A stretch of DNA of 6,773 nt from UBA4738 sp002413305 (GCA_036847185.1 DAIUAM010000098.1:1-6773); one strand, 5' to 3'; counted from the first letter of the stretch, positions 1-5,550 are shown. A program made the numbers and translations. The notes: generated by a model not told the origin, from the letters alone.

Positions 1-71
1 ATCTCGGGACCGACGTACCGCCGGCCGCTCGACTTGCCGACGCGTTCGCCGAACTGGCCCTTGTGATCTGA
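1..71 (+). CDS. C-terminal tail of an unknown plus-strand gene (partial at left edge)
   Basis: Reading from position 3 gives a 22-residue tail ending AARLADAFAELALVI, then TGA at 69-71. The tail is Ala/Leu-rich, amphipathic in pattern and protein-like, whereas the antisense reading of the same bases (the extension of the methylase frame) is an Arg-rich string typical of a shadow frame. A hairpin follows 3 nt after the stop, as expected at a gene end. The gene would converge on the minus-strand methylase. No family can be named from 22 residues. The call rests only on composition and on the hairpin; the bases could also be non-coding. Confidence 0.42.
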   Translation, partial: LGTDVPPAARLADAFAELALVI

Positions 72-2679
72 CACCGGCCCGAGGGGATCGGTTCACCTCG
101 GGCTGGCTTCGCGCAACGCAACAGTGCCGCGTCATCCGCTCGCTCGAACGGTGAGCCTCCCAGAGCTGCTCGGCCTGACGCCACCACCCGGCGAGACCTG
201 GGTACGAGTCGATCCGGAGATCTGAGCCGTCCAGGAGGCGGGTCCCGTCCCACGGAACCACGGCCAGGAGAGGAGGCAAGCAACGGTACGGGACGATCGT
301 TGAGCCGAGCAGCAGCGGGCGCACGAACTCGGACTCGACCACACCCTCCATGATCGGCAGATCTCGCCACGGCCTCTTCTCTTGACGGGATCGGACGCTT
401 CGAACTGCTCGACGTCCCGCACCAGCCCCCAGCGGGCCGGCAGGAGCCGACTCGACCCGGAGGAGCACGCCGGGAACGACGGTCGCTCCCTGCGTGAAGC
501 GGCCATGGTAGGAGGAGGCGTGATCCGTCCCCGCGACCATGACCTGGTGGTCCTCGATGGCGAGCAAGGGGTGAGCCACCTCCCAGGAGACGTCCTTGCT
601 TGGCAGCCGGCCTGACCAAATCTGAGCTCCGCCGGGAATCGCCACCGTCTCTTCAACCGTCCGCTCGCCGAAGACCACCGAGGAGGGGACCGGGAACAGG
701 TGCGGCTGGACACGATCCAGATGCCACGGCGTGCCGAACTTCACGGTTACCTGCTCGGTTGGGGCCGGGTAGTAGCCGGTTCGGAAGCCGGCGAACTGTT
801 GCTGAGACAGGACTGCCAGCGGCATCACGAACGCGAACTGACCGCCCGCTTTCAGGTACAACTCCACGCAGCGCGCGACGAACAGCCCCGAGAGATCCTG
901 ATGAGTCGCGACGGTACCACCCGCCCACAGTCCTCGATCCTGACTCATCTCCCGGAAGCTCGCCTGCATCGGCTTCGTCATGTACCGGTAGCTCAGCCAG
1001 GGTGGATTCCCGATCAAGGCGTCCACGCGATTCGCAGTCCGAGCCAGCCAGAGCGGGCGGGCCAGGTTCCGAACGTAGTAGCCCCAGATGTGATCTCTGC
1101 CTTGATCGTGCAGATCACACATCAACTGGAAGGTCTCCGAGACCATCTGCTGGTCTCCCGGCGAGACGACGAACCGCCGGAACGTAGCCGTAAGATCCGG
1201 CGTCGGCGAGCCGGGGGGCCGGTCCGTGGCCCTGTCGGCCAGCTCGGCCACCAAGCCGTCGAACTGGCCGGTGTCGCCCAAGAGGCCCTCCGGGAATCGG
1301 AGCTCGTTCGCGAATAGCTGGACGCCTTCGCCTGTGGGGACGGTCAGCGTGCCCGCCGTGAAGATGGTCTCGCTCTGGCTCCATTGAAGGCTGTCCCCCA
1401 AGTACACCGGGACGTTGATCGGCCCACGATCAGTTGACTGGATGCGCTCCAGGCCAAGAGCGAGGAGGTAGGTCACCCGAGCGAAGGTCACCGCCAACGG
1501 ATGAACGTCAACGCCGATTACGTGGTCGCTGACCCCGTCCAATGCTTCCACCGGGCTGATCCCGGCCTCCTCAGCCGCGGCCAGGTAGCGCCTCACGGCG
1601 TGGAACAGGAAGGTTCCCGAGCCACACGCGGGGTCTAAGACCCGCTGGTGCAATGAATCCTCGACGACCCGCCCGATCATCACGGAGGCCAGCCAGTCCG
1701 GTGTGTAGTACTCGCCCAGACTGTGCCGCTGCTCGGGGTCGATGACCGACTCGTACAGGACCTTCATGACGTCGTGCTCGGCCGCGCCCCACGCGAATCG
1801 GGAGAGACGGCGAGCCAGCGTTCGAATGAACGGCTCGCCGCCTTCGACCTCCAGCAGCCAGTCGAAGAAGTCCTCCTCGACCACGCCCGTGATCTGGGCC
1901 TGGTCGAACAGGCGGCCTGACAGGATGGTGGCCGGGGCCAGCGCAGCCGGTTCGAACCCCACCACGGCGTGGGCGATGACGTCGGCGGTCATCACCAACA
2001 ACGTGTGCTCGATGAACAGCCCGTCGTCGTTGGTGAAACTGCTGCCGAATGCCGTGGTGAGGAGCTTCGCCCACAGCTCGCGCTTGACCTTGACCCCCGG
2101 CGTCTCCCGATTCAGCTCGTAGAGCGAGGTCAGGTCGGCTACGTCGAGACGGTGGGAGGGGCTCGTCGCCCCTAACCGCCGCTCGATCTCCTGAGGGGTT
2201 GGCACGACCTGCTCGCGGGTGGCCAGCACTCCTTCCAGCCAAACGACGAGGCTGTCCACGTCGGGGTCGGCGGCCGAAACCGAGTGGGTCGAGACCTCCT
2301 GAAGCGTCCCCGCGGGCGTGAGGTGATAGAGGCTCCACTCGGCGCCGTCGGTCAGGATGCCCACGTAGCGCTGTCCGAGGGTCTCGGCCCGCTGCCGGAC
2401 GTATCCAGCGAGTTGCTCGATCGCATCCTCGCGGACGCTTCCGACCCGAAGATCGCGCTTGACCTCGATGACCGTGAACCCGGCCTCGATGTCGATCCGT
2501 CGGCGTTGTCCGGCGGGAGACTCCAAGACGATCTGGACCACGTCGTCTTCCTGCAAGTGGAAATAGTGGGTCAGGAGCAGCGTCCGAACGTCCGCTTGAA
2601 CGGTCGCCTCCGATCGGCCCGCCACGCGCGTCGCGAGGCGACGCACAAGGTCGCTGACGTTCAGGTACCCGACGGACAT
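1..2679 (-). CDS. Type IIG-like restriction-modification protein (PD-(D/E)XK nuclease plus Eco57I-class N6-adenine methylase), 3'-truncated, runs off left edge
   Basis: The frame opening at 2679 (MSVGYLNVSDLVRRL) is open for all 893 codons to the left edge. Residues about 1-110 form a PD-(D/E)XK-type nuclease: D63 and E72-V-K74 in RRIDIEAGFTVIEVKR. LGEYYTP at 321-327 and motif I LDPACGSGTF at 348-357 bind S-adenosylmethionine; NPPW at 558-561 is the catalytic motif IV of N6-adenine amino-methylases. This order, cutting and methylation in one chain, is that of Eco57I/type IIG enzymes, which carry their target-recognition region toward the C terminus. Family-like sequence (QEKRPWRDLP, then LWEAHRSSERMT) continues to about residue 850 (position 130). 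After that the frame becomes Arg-rich, crosses a hairpin and runs antisense to a probable plus-strand gene end. The final part of the family, usually 100 or more further residues, seems lost, so activity is doubtful. No strong ribosome binding site precedes the ATG; the upstream small gene may supply transcription by readthrough. A BREX PglX-type methylase is less likely because of the N-terminal nuclease. Confidence 0.93.
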   Translation of the reverse strand, partial: MSVGYLNVSDLVRRLATRVAGRSEATVQADVRTLLLTHYFHLQEDDVVQIVLESPAGQRRRIDIEAGFTVIEVKRDLRVGSVREDAIEQLAGYVRQRAETLGQRYVGILTDGAEWSLYHLTPAGTLQEVSTHSVSAADPDVDSLVVWLEGVLATREQVVPTPQEIERRLGATSPSHRLDVADLTSLYELNRETPGVKVKRELWAKLLTTAFGSSFTNDDGLFIEHTLLVMTADVIAHAVVGFEPAALAPATILSGRLFDQAQITGVVEEDFFDWLLEVEGGEPFIRTLARRLSRFAWGAAEHDVMKVLYESVIDPEQRHSLGEYYTPDWLASVMIGRVVEDSLHQRVLDPACGSGTFLFHAVRRYLAAAEEAGISPVEALDGVSDHVIGVDVHPLAVTFARVTYLLALGLERIQSTDRGPINVPVYLGDSLQWSQSETIFTAGTLTVPTGEGVQLFANELRFPEGLLGDTGQFDGLVAELADRATDRPPGSPTPDLTATFRRFVVSPGDQQMVSETFQLMCDLHDQGRDHIWGYYVRNLARPLWLARTANRVDALIGNPPWLSYRYMTKPMQASFREMSQDRGLWAGGTVATHQDLSGLFVARCVELYLKAGGQFAFVMPLAVLSQQQFAGFRTGYYPAPTEQVTVKFGTPWHLDRVQPHLFPVPSSVVFGERTVEETVAIPGGAQIWSGRLPSKDVSWEVAHPLLAIEDHQVMVAGTDHASSYHGRFTQGATVVPGVLLRVESAPAGPLGAGAGRRAVRSVRSRQEKRPWRDLPIMEGVVESEFVRPLLLGSTIVPYRCLPPLLAVVPWDGTRLLDGSDLRIDSYPGLAGWWRQAEQLWEAHRSSERMTRHCCVARSQPEVNRSPRAGVRSQGPVRRTRRQVERPAVRRSRD
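74..106. terminator. GC-rich hairpin between convergent genes
   Basis: Bases 74-84 pair with 96-106: a perfect 8-bp GCCCGAGG/CCTCGGGC core (77-84/96-103) plus a G-T wobble and two further C-G pairs, around an 11-nt loop. It lies 3 nt after the stop of the partial plus-strand frame and in the non-conserved tail of the methylase frame. No U-tract follows on either strand, so it is a possible factor-assisted or bidirectional terminator rather than a classical intrinsic one. Confidence 0.5.
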
Positions 2680-2719
2680 GCCGCACAGTCTAGAGAGAGG
2701 ATTGAACTGGAAAACGGAA

Positions 2720-2750
2720 GGGGGGGCGACCGCCTGGCGACCGCCCCCCC
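2720..2750 (-). terminator. G7/C7 hairpin terminator after the small basic protein gene
   Basis: Bases 2720-2728 pair with 2742-2750 (9 bp, all G-C), and the loop can form an inner CGCC/GGCG helix. Read on the minus strand the hairpin is followed by TTCCGTTTTCC, a weak U-rich tail, and it lies 23 nt after the stop of the 101-residue gene and 41 nt before the methylase ATG. It probably ends or attenuates transcription entering the methylase gene. The hairpin contains a direct repeat, GGCGACCGCC at 2725-2734 and 2736-2745. Confidence 0.65.
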
Positions 2751-2772
2751 GATGTAAGACCGGACCCTCGCG

Positions 2773-3078
2773 TCATGCCTTCGGCTTCGCCTCCCGCACC
2801 TTCCGCGCCTTCGCCTGGGTCGCTGTCAGCGCCGCCACCCTCACGGGGGCGGGCTCCGGGGCCGGGGCGACCTTGGCCTTCGACGGTGGCTTGGTGTTGA
2901 CGCCGAGGGCTTTTAGCGCCGAATACACGTGATTCGTTGCGCGACATAGCGCCATCCCCGACACGATCTTGGCTTGCCGTGTCTCCGCGGCGAGGTAGTC
3001 GCCTGCCGCCTCCGACGTGCGGTCGAACGCCTCAACAAGACGGGCCTCCGCCGCAACCTTTTCCTTCTGCTGGGACAT
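2773..3078 (-). CDS. Small basic Ala/Lys-rich protein of unknown function (101 aa)
   Basis: This gene has the best expression signals in the window: ATG at 3078, an AAAGGAGGG ribosome binding site 5 nt upstream (3084-3092), and a near-consensus promoter at 3153-3125. Residues 1-60 look helical and charged (MSQQKEKVAAEARLVEAFDR at the start) with one cysteine, C45. Residues about 61-101 form a low-complexity Lys/Ala/Pro tail (PSKAKVAPAPEPAPVRVAAL) resembling the disordered basic tails of histone H1-like or other nucleic-acid-binding proteins. There is no signal peptide or membrane segment. It is transcribed toward the methylase, with a hairpin between them. I do not recognise the family; DNA or RNA binding is inferred from the tail alone. 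The strong expression signals fit an abundant small protein. A modulator of the neighbouring methylase or of the folded RNA is speculation. Confidence 0.85.
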   Translation of the reverse strand: MSQQKEKVAAEARLVEAFDRTSEAAGDYLAAETRQAKIVSGMALCRATNHVYSALKALGVNTKPPSKAKVAPAPEPAPVRVAALTATQAKARKVREAKPKA

Positions 3079-3083
3079 GATGT

Positions 3084-3092
3084 CCCTCCTTT
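3084..3092 (-). promoter_or_regulatory. Strong ribosome binding site
   Basis: AAAGGAGGG on the minus strand, 5 nt before the ATG at 3078. It fixes the start of the 101-residue gene. Confidence 0.85.
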
Positions 3093-3124
3093 CTGCCCGG
3101 TCCGGATTGACTGAGCAACGCGGA

Positions 3125-3153
3125 ACTATATAGTGGCGCGGAGCTGCTGTAAA
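3125..3153 (-). promoter_or_regulatory. Sigma70-type promoter for the small basic protein
   Basis: On the minus strand TTTACA (3153-3148), a 17-nt spacer and TATAGT (3130-3125) each match the consensus at five of six positions with ideal spacing. Transcription would begin near 3118, giving a 5' leader of about 40 nt with the strong ribosome binding site. The -10 sits inside a palindrome, ACTATATAGT (3125-3134). The promoter diverges from the plus-strand promoter at 3190. Confidence 0.72.
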
Positions 3154-3189
3154 GCGGTTCGTTGCTCATTCCGAGCAGAAGTCCGGGGC

Positions 3190-3217
3190 TTGACTTGCTT
3201 ATCAAATCCGCTATACC
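3190..3217 (+). promoter_or_regulatory. Sigma70-type promoter for the folded RNA/ATPase unit
   Basis: TTGACT (3190-3195), a 16-nt spacer and TATACC (3212-3217) predict a start near 3224. The -10 lies inside the first copy of a 17-bp direct repeat (3206-3222), so whatever binds the repeat could control it. It is back to back with the minus-strand promoter, the two -35 boxes being 36 nt apart. Confidence 0.6.
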
Positions 3218-3294
3218 ATGAAAGGGGAGTGAACGGGCCCCGGAACGCAGTCGGCGTACCAGGACCGATAACGGATCCGCTATACCATGAAGGG
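3206..3294 (+). repeat. 17-bp direct repeat, two copies 69 bp apart
   Basis: ATCCGCTATACCATGAA occurs at 3206-3222 and 3275-3291, and similarity continues as AGGG or GGG. The first copy overlaps the -10 of the plus-strand promoter; the second has no -35 partner, so it is not a duplicated promoter. The sequence suits a paired operator, an iteron-like site or a duplicated start region. Each copy contains an ATG that opens a tiny frame: MKGE then stop, and MKGSKGFRCT then stop. The second copy lies in a GGATCC/GGATCC hairpin (3273-3278/3293-3298). Confidence 0.7.
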
Positions 3295-3532
3295 ATCCAA
3301 AGGTTTCCGCTGCACGTAGTAGCGGTGCAAGAAGTCGGTACAGGGGCGCGAACCCCCGTTCCGACCAGAGAGGTGTCGCGACCTCTCGTCGTCTCCGTCC
3401 TCAGCCGGACATCTGGTGTGCGGGGGGCGCAAGCCCCCCTACCACCTTGGGCAAGGAGACGGGACGGAATGGCTGAGCACGGAGATCGGTAGAGCTTCCG
3501 CCCTACTCGGTCTCCCCGAGTGGGGCGATTTT
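3224..3532 (+). ncRNA. Candidate structured RNA, about 310 nt (free ncRNA or regulatory leader)
   Basis: The segment runs from a predicted start to an intrinsic terminator and is full of paired elements. These are GGATCC 3273-3278/3293-3298; CCGCT 3307-3311/AGCGG 3321-3325; GTCGG 3334-3338/CCGAC 3361-3365, enclosing GGGG 3343-3346/CCCC 3353-3356; GAGAGGT 3368-3374/ACCTCTC 3381-3387; and a long helix 3391-3407/3470-3486 (14 Watson-Crick pairs, 2 wobbles, one C-C mismatch). The long helix encloses a stalk GGTG 3415-3418/CACC 3443-3446, capped by GGGGGGC 3422-3428/GCCCCCC 3433-3439 with a GCAA tetraloop. An alternative pairing CGGAACG 3241-3247/CGTTCCG 3357-3363 also exists. Frames on both strands here are low-quality, so it is not protein-coding. 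It lacks recognisable RNase P, tmRNA or group II domain V motifs. The terminator stands 36 nt before the ATPase ATG, so it may be a leader with attenuation; a copy-control RNA or a free small RNA fits equally well. Confidence 0.62.
3499..3532 (+). terminator. Intrinsic terminator at the end of the folded RNA
   Basis: Bases 3499-3510 pair with 3516-3527 (12 bp, one T-G wobble) around a TCTCC loop, followed by ATTTT. This is a classical rho-independent terminator. It overlaps the earliest possible GTG start of the ATPase frame (3520), which argues for the ATG at 3568 as the true start. Confidence 0.8.
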
Positions 3533-3567
3533 GCTGTCTGGAGTCGCCTCGTAGGAGACGACATGCC

Positions 3568-4533
3568 ATGGATGGCAAACAGCAGGAATTAGGGCAAGAT
3601 GAGTGGAACCCTTGGTCTTTTGAGCGACCCGACCCCGCCTCCGACGCTCCGGTTCGACGGCGCGTTACGCCGCCGGCCGACCACAGCAGTTGCCGCGCGG
3701 AGCTCCGTGCGAACTGCCCGGACGTACTGACTTGTGATGCGTTCGAATCCGTTGCAGAGGAGCGAGCCGCAGGCGATACGGCGCGAGCCATGGAGATCAT
3801 GGACGACATCCTGCGAGCTGAACCGGGCTATCTGGAACTGTCCGCGATGAGTCGGATGTTGATTCAGACGCCCGCGGATCAGGCTCGCTACGATCAGCTA
3901 GAGGCCGCGTTCCGCGAGGCGATCGCAGACGAGCTCCCTCCGTCGCCGTCCCCAGGGGGACTGAAGTTCGGCACGCTCCCAGTCGAGACGATGAAGGAGC
4001 TGTTGGAGGGTAAGGCCGAGCTGTTCGAGCCGGTCATCGAAGGGATCGCCTACCGCGGACTCAAGACCCTCCTCGTCGGCCAGTCCAAGGCCGGTAAGTC
4101 CTTCACCATCCTCGCGAAGTCCATCGAGGCTGCTCGTGCCGGGAAGCGCGTGCTGTATCTGTCGGAGGAGTCGAAGCAGACGCTCGTGGACAAGCTCCGC
4201 AAGTTCGGCGCCGATACCAGTATCCCCCTTTACGTAACGCGCAAGAGCCATACCGCAGGAATGAAGTGGGAGGCCATCTGCGAGCAGGCTGGTGAGGCAG
4301 CGCGAAGCGGCATTGACCTGATCGTCGTTGACACCGCGCGGCCGTGGAGGCGGGATCGGTCCCGCCGATCCGGGCGCCCGCCGCGCCCGACCCGAGGACG
4401 TGCACGCCGGCGAACTGATTCGGCGCGGCGGTCTTCGCGACTCCTCGAGACCGCTGCCATAGCGGTCGACTTGACCGCCGCGGAAATCGGTGATTTCGGC
4501 CCGAACACACGTTCATGCAGGTCACGGGCCTGA
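3568..4533 (+). CDS. AAA_25/RepA-like RecA-fold ATPase, truncated after Walker B (3' end replaced)
   Basis: ATG 3568 (MDGKQQELGQDEWNPWSF) is preceded by TAGGAG ten nt upstream. Residues about 45-125 form a helical N-terminal region (AMEIMDDILRAEPGYLELSA). The ATPase core begins near residue 140: GLKTLLVGQSKAGKS with Walker A G171-S178, then GKRVLYLSEES, and Walker B IDLIVVDT with D255. The order matches RecA/DnaB-fold AAA_25-type ATPases found beside primases in plasmids, phages and integrative elements, where they act as replicative or accessory helicases. Protein-like sequence stops at DTARPW, near 4347. The rest (RRDRSRRSGRPPRPTRG) is Arg-rich, and no other frame restores the family, so about 280 nt after Walker B are foreign and the second half of the core is missing. 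The product is almost certainly inactive unless the junction is an assembly error. The upstream folded RNA with terminator may regulate it. The family is well supported; the precise role is inferred. Confidence 0.82.
   Translation: MDGKQQELGQDEWNPWSFERPDPASDAPVRRRVTPPADHSSCRAELRANCPDVLTCDAFESVAEERAAGDTARAMEIMDDILRAEPGYLELSAMSRMLIQTPADQARYDQLEAAFREAIADELPPSPSPGGLKFGTLPVETMKELLEGKAELFEPVIEGIAYRGLKTLLVGQSKAGKSFTILAKSIEAARAGKRVLYLSEESKQTLVDKLRKFGADTSIPLYVTRKSHTAGMKWEAICEQAGEAARSGIDLIVVDTARPWRRDRSRRSGRPPRPTRGRARRRTDSARRSSRLLETAAIAVDLTAAEIGDFGPNTRSCRSRA
4349..4366. repeat. Perfect hairpin at the ATPase breakpoint
   Basis: GGCGGGA and TCCCGCC (4349-4355/4360-4366) form a perfect 7-bp stem with a TCGG loop, starting within two bases of the last ATPase-like codon. 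The palindrome CGGGCGCCCG follows at 4371-4380. It may mark the recombination end or be the remains of another gene's terminator. Confidence 0.55.
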
Positions 4534-4562
4534 AGCAAACGCCCTGGTCAGACGCGGTGCGC

Positions 4563-4568
4563 TATCAT
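4563..4568 (+). promoter_or_regulatory. -10 box of the tRNA-Ser(CGA) fragment
   Basis: TATCAT lies 7 nt before the first tRNA base (4576), the usual distance for a tRNA promoter. No clear -35 is visible. Confidence 0.4.
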
Positions 4569-4575
4569 GCCCGGC

Positions 4576-4634
4576 GGTAGGGTCGCCTAGGCTGGCCGAG
4601 GGCGGCGGTCTCGAAAACCGCTAGGGAGGCAACC
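4576..4634 (+). tRNA. tRNA-Ser(CGA), 5' portion only (pseudo-tRNA or attachment-site remnant)
   Basis: The 5' acceptor strand GGTAGGG (4576-4582) is followed by a D-arm, GCC 4585-4587/GGC 4601-4603, with a GGCCGAG-type loop. A perfect anticodon arm follows, GCGGT 4605-4609/ACCGC 4617-4621, with loop CTCGAAA giving anticodon CGA (4612-4614), which reads UCG serine codons. A class II variable arm seems to begin (GGGAGGCAACC), but then tRNA character stops: there is no GG-TTCGA-type T arm and no CCCTACC acceptor strand within the next 100 nt. The 5' half is well preserved and keeps a -10 box, so it is a split native gene rather than chance similarity. Confidence 0.62.
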
Positions 4635-4725
4635 AGGCCCGCCAACCCAGCCTTCCTCCGATCTCGGCGACGGCGCCCCATCTCCCGATTGGACTTCCCC
4701 GGCCTCCCGAGCAACATGTGCGGCC

Positions 4726-5550
4726 ATGGCCCCCCGCGGCGAGATCACCCTGACCGTGACCTTCGGCCCGGCCTCCACGCCGGTGTTTCACTCCGCCGTG
4801 GCCTACGCGGGCACCCACGCCGGGACGCTGGAGCAGGTCGGGCCAAAGACCTACCGGGCCAGCTTCGTCCTGGGGACCGACCCCGATGCCTACGGACGGG
4901 CTATGGACCTGGTGCACATGGTCTACGGGTGGCGGTCCACTTTGGTCGAGGTGGACGGCTCCCCGGAGAGGGTGGGGGTGATCATGGCCATGCTGTTCTG
5001 CGCCCGGGAGTGGCTCCGGCGGACTGGCCGGTGCTTCGAGCGGTTCCCGGGTGGCCCCCACCCCAGATGCCATGGCTGCGCGCTGTACGACCCGGAGTGG
5101 GCGCCCGAGTCCTTCGTTCACCCCGCGTGGATGCTCGGGGAGGAGCCCCTGGACGTGTGGGTCCCCGACCACGTCCCCCAGGAGCGGGCGTTCGGCAAGG
5201 ACGGCGCTCAGCCACCGGACCTTGCGGGCGTCAGTGGCCATGACGGGGGGTGGGCTGATGGTCCGGCCAGGTCTGCGCGCGGGTACACCCACACACATAA
5301 GTCACGATTTCCTGGAACCGAGACGATGAGAGACCGTCAGGTGGTGGGGAAAGAGGCCGGCGACGGGCCACTTCCGTATGCGTTTCACGGCAGGGGGAGT
5401 CGCGGTGTCGCGGTCCCCCGGGGCGTCATTCCCGTTGCGATTCACGGCGTTTCCGCAGGTAGGGGCGCGTTGAATCGCAACCCTAGGCAGCGCATAGGCG
5501 TGTCGCACGTGTTGCGCTTCGAGATTTTGGCCCGGAATGTGCGCGGATGA
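4726..5550 (+). CDS. Cysteine-containing protein of unknown function; C-terminal third probably spurious
   Basis: Residues 1-160 read as genuine protein with G/C-rich third positions: beta-rich EITLTVTFGPAS and KTYRASFVLGTDPDAYGRAM, then VHMVYGWRSTLVEVDGSPER, a helical MAMLFCAREWLRRTGRCFER, and PHPRCHGCALYDPEW. Cysteines C92, C103, C115 and C118 (with H116) could bind a metal, CxxC being the clearest part. There is no membrane segment or signal peptide, so it is likely cytoplasmic. From about residue 161 (position 5205) composition changes to a mixed, low-complexity reading with poor codon bias. The family part therefore probably ends there, again with a lost or shifted 3' end. No ribosome binding site precedes ATG 4726 and no upstream in-frame ATG was found, so the N terminus is uncertain and may be leaderless or truncated. 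It resembles short uncharacterised actinobacterial proteins from memory only; no function can be assigned. Confidence 0.68.
   Translation: MAPRGEITLTVTFGPASTPVFHSAVAYAGTHAGTLEQVGPKTYRASFVLGTDPDAYGRAMDLVHMVYGWRSTLVEVDGSPERVGVIMAMLFCAREWLRRTGRCFERFPGGPHPRCHGCALYDPEWAPESFVHPAWMLGEEPLDVWVPDHVPQERAFGKDGAQPPDLAGVSGHDGGWADGPARSARGYTHTHKSRFPGTETMRDRQVVGKEAGDGPLPYAFHGRGSRGVAVPRGVIPVAIHGVSAGRGALNRNPRQRIGVSHVLRFEILARNVRG

Larger units (their letters stand above)
4348..4575. other. Non-coding junction segment between ATPase fragment and tRNA fragment
   Basis: After the ATPase breakpoint no frame on either strand has convincing protein character. The segment holds two more perfect hairpins, GCGGTC/GACCGC (4462-4467/4473-4478) and GAAATC/GATTTC (4483-4488/4492-4497), and ends in a -10-like TATCAT at 4563-4568. 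It may be the native upstream flank of the tRNA-Ser gene. Confidence 0.5.

Noticed and set aside
1571..2686. Long minus-strand frame of 371 codons rich in Arg, Pro and Gly
   Set aside because: It is a shifted shadow of the methylase gene; the frame from 2679 carries all the conserved motifs.
3241..3366. tRNA-like element: CGGAACG/CGTTCCG closing stem with a T-arm-like GGGG-CGCGAAC-CCCC hairpin
   Set aside because: The enclosed 109 nt have no D-arm or anticodon arm and the T-loop lacks TTC, so it is treated as part of the folded RNA.
3520..3567. GTG start for the ATPase at 3520, adding 16 residues
   Set aside because: It lies inside the terminator hairpin and has no ribosome binding site; ATG 3568 follows TAGGAG at an acceptable distance.
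3126..3809. Minus-strand 227-codon frame and plus-strand 119-codon frame (3133-3492) over the folded RNA
   Set aside because: Both owe their length to high GC. They cross the promoters, repeats and perfect hairpins and show no family-like sequence.
4103..4525. Minus-strand frame across the ATPase breakpoint, with a fairly protein-like middle (FAGVHVLGSGAAGARIGGTD)
   Set aside because: It continues into the antisense of the ATPase core with a composition change and has no start signal. A C-terminal remnant of a convergent gene cannot be excluded but is not supported.
4621..5298. Minus-strand frame of 225 codons opposite the cysteine protein
   Set aside because: Its His/Pro/Arg/Gly-rich composition is typical of antisense to a high-GC gene, with no ribosome binding site; it also crosses the end of the tRNA fragment.
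5380..5481. Degenerate CRISPR array
   Set aside because: Only two imperfect copies of a short motif are present, plus one inverted repeat, with no regular repeat-spacer pattern and no cas genes.
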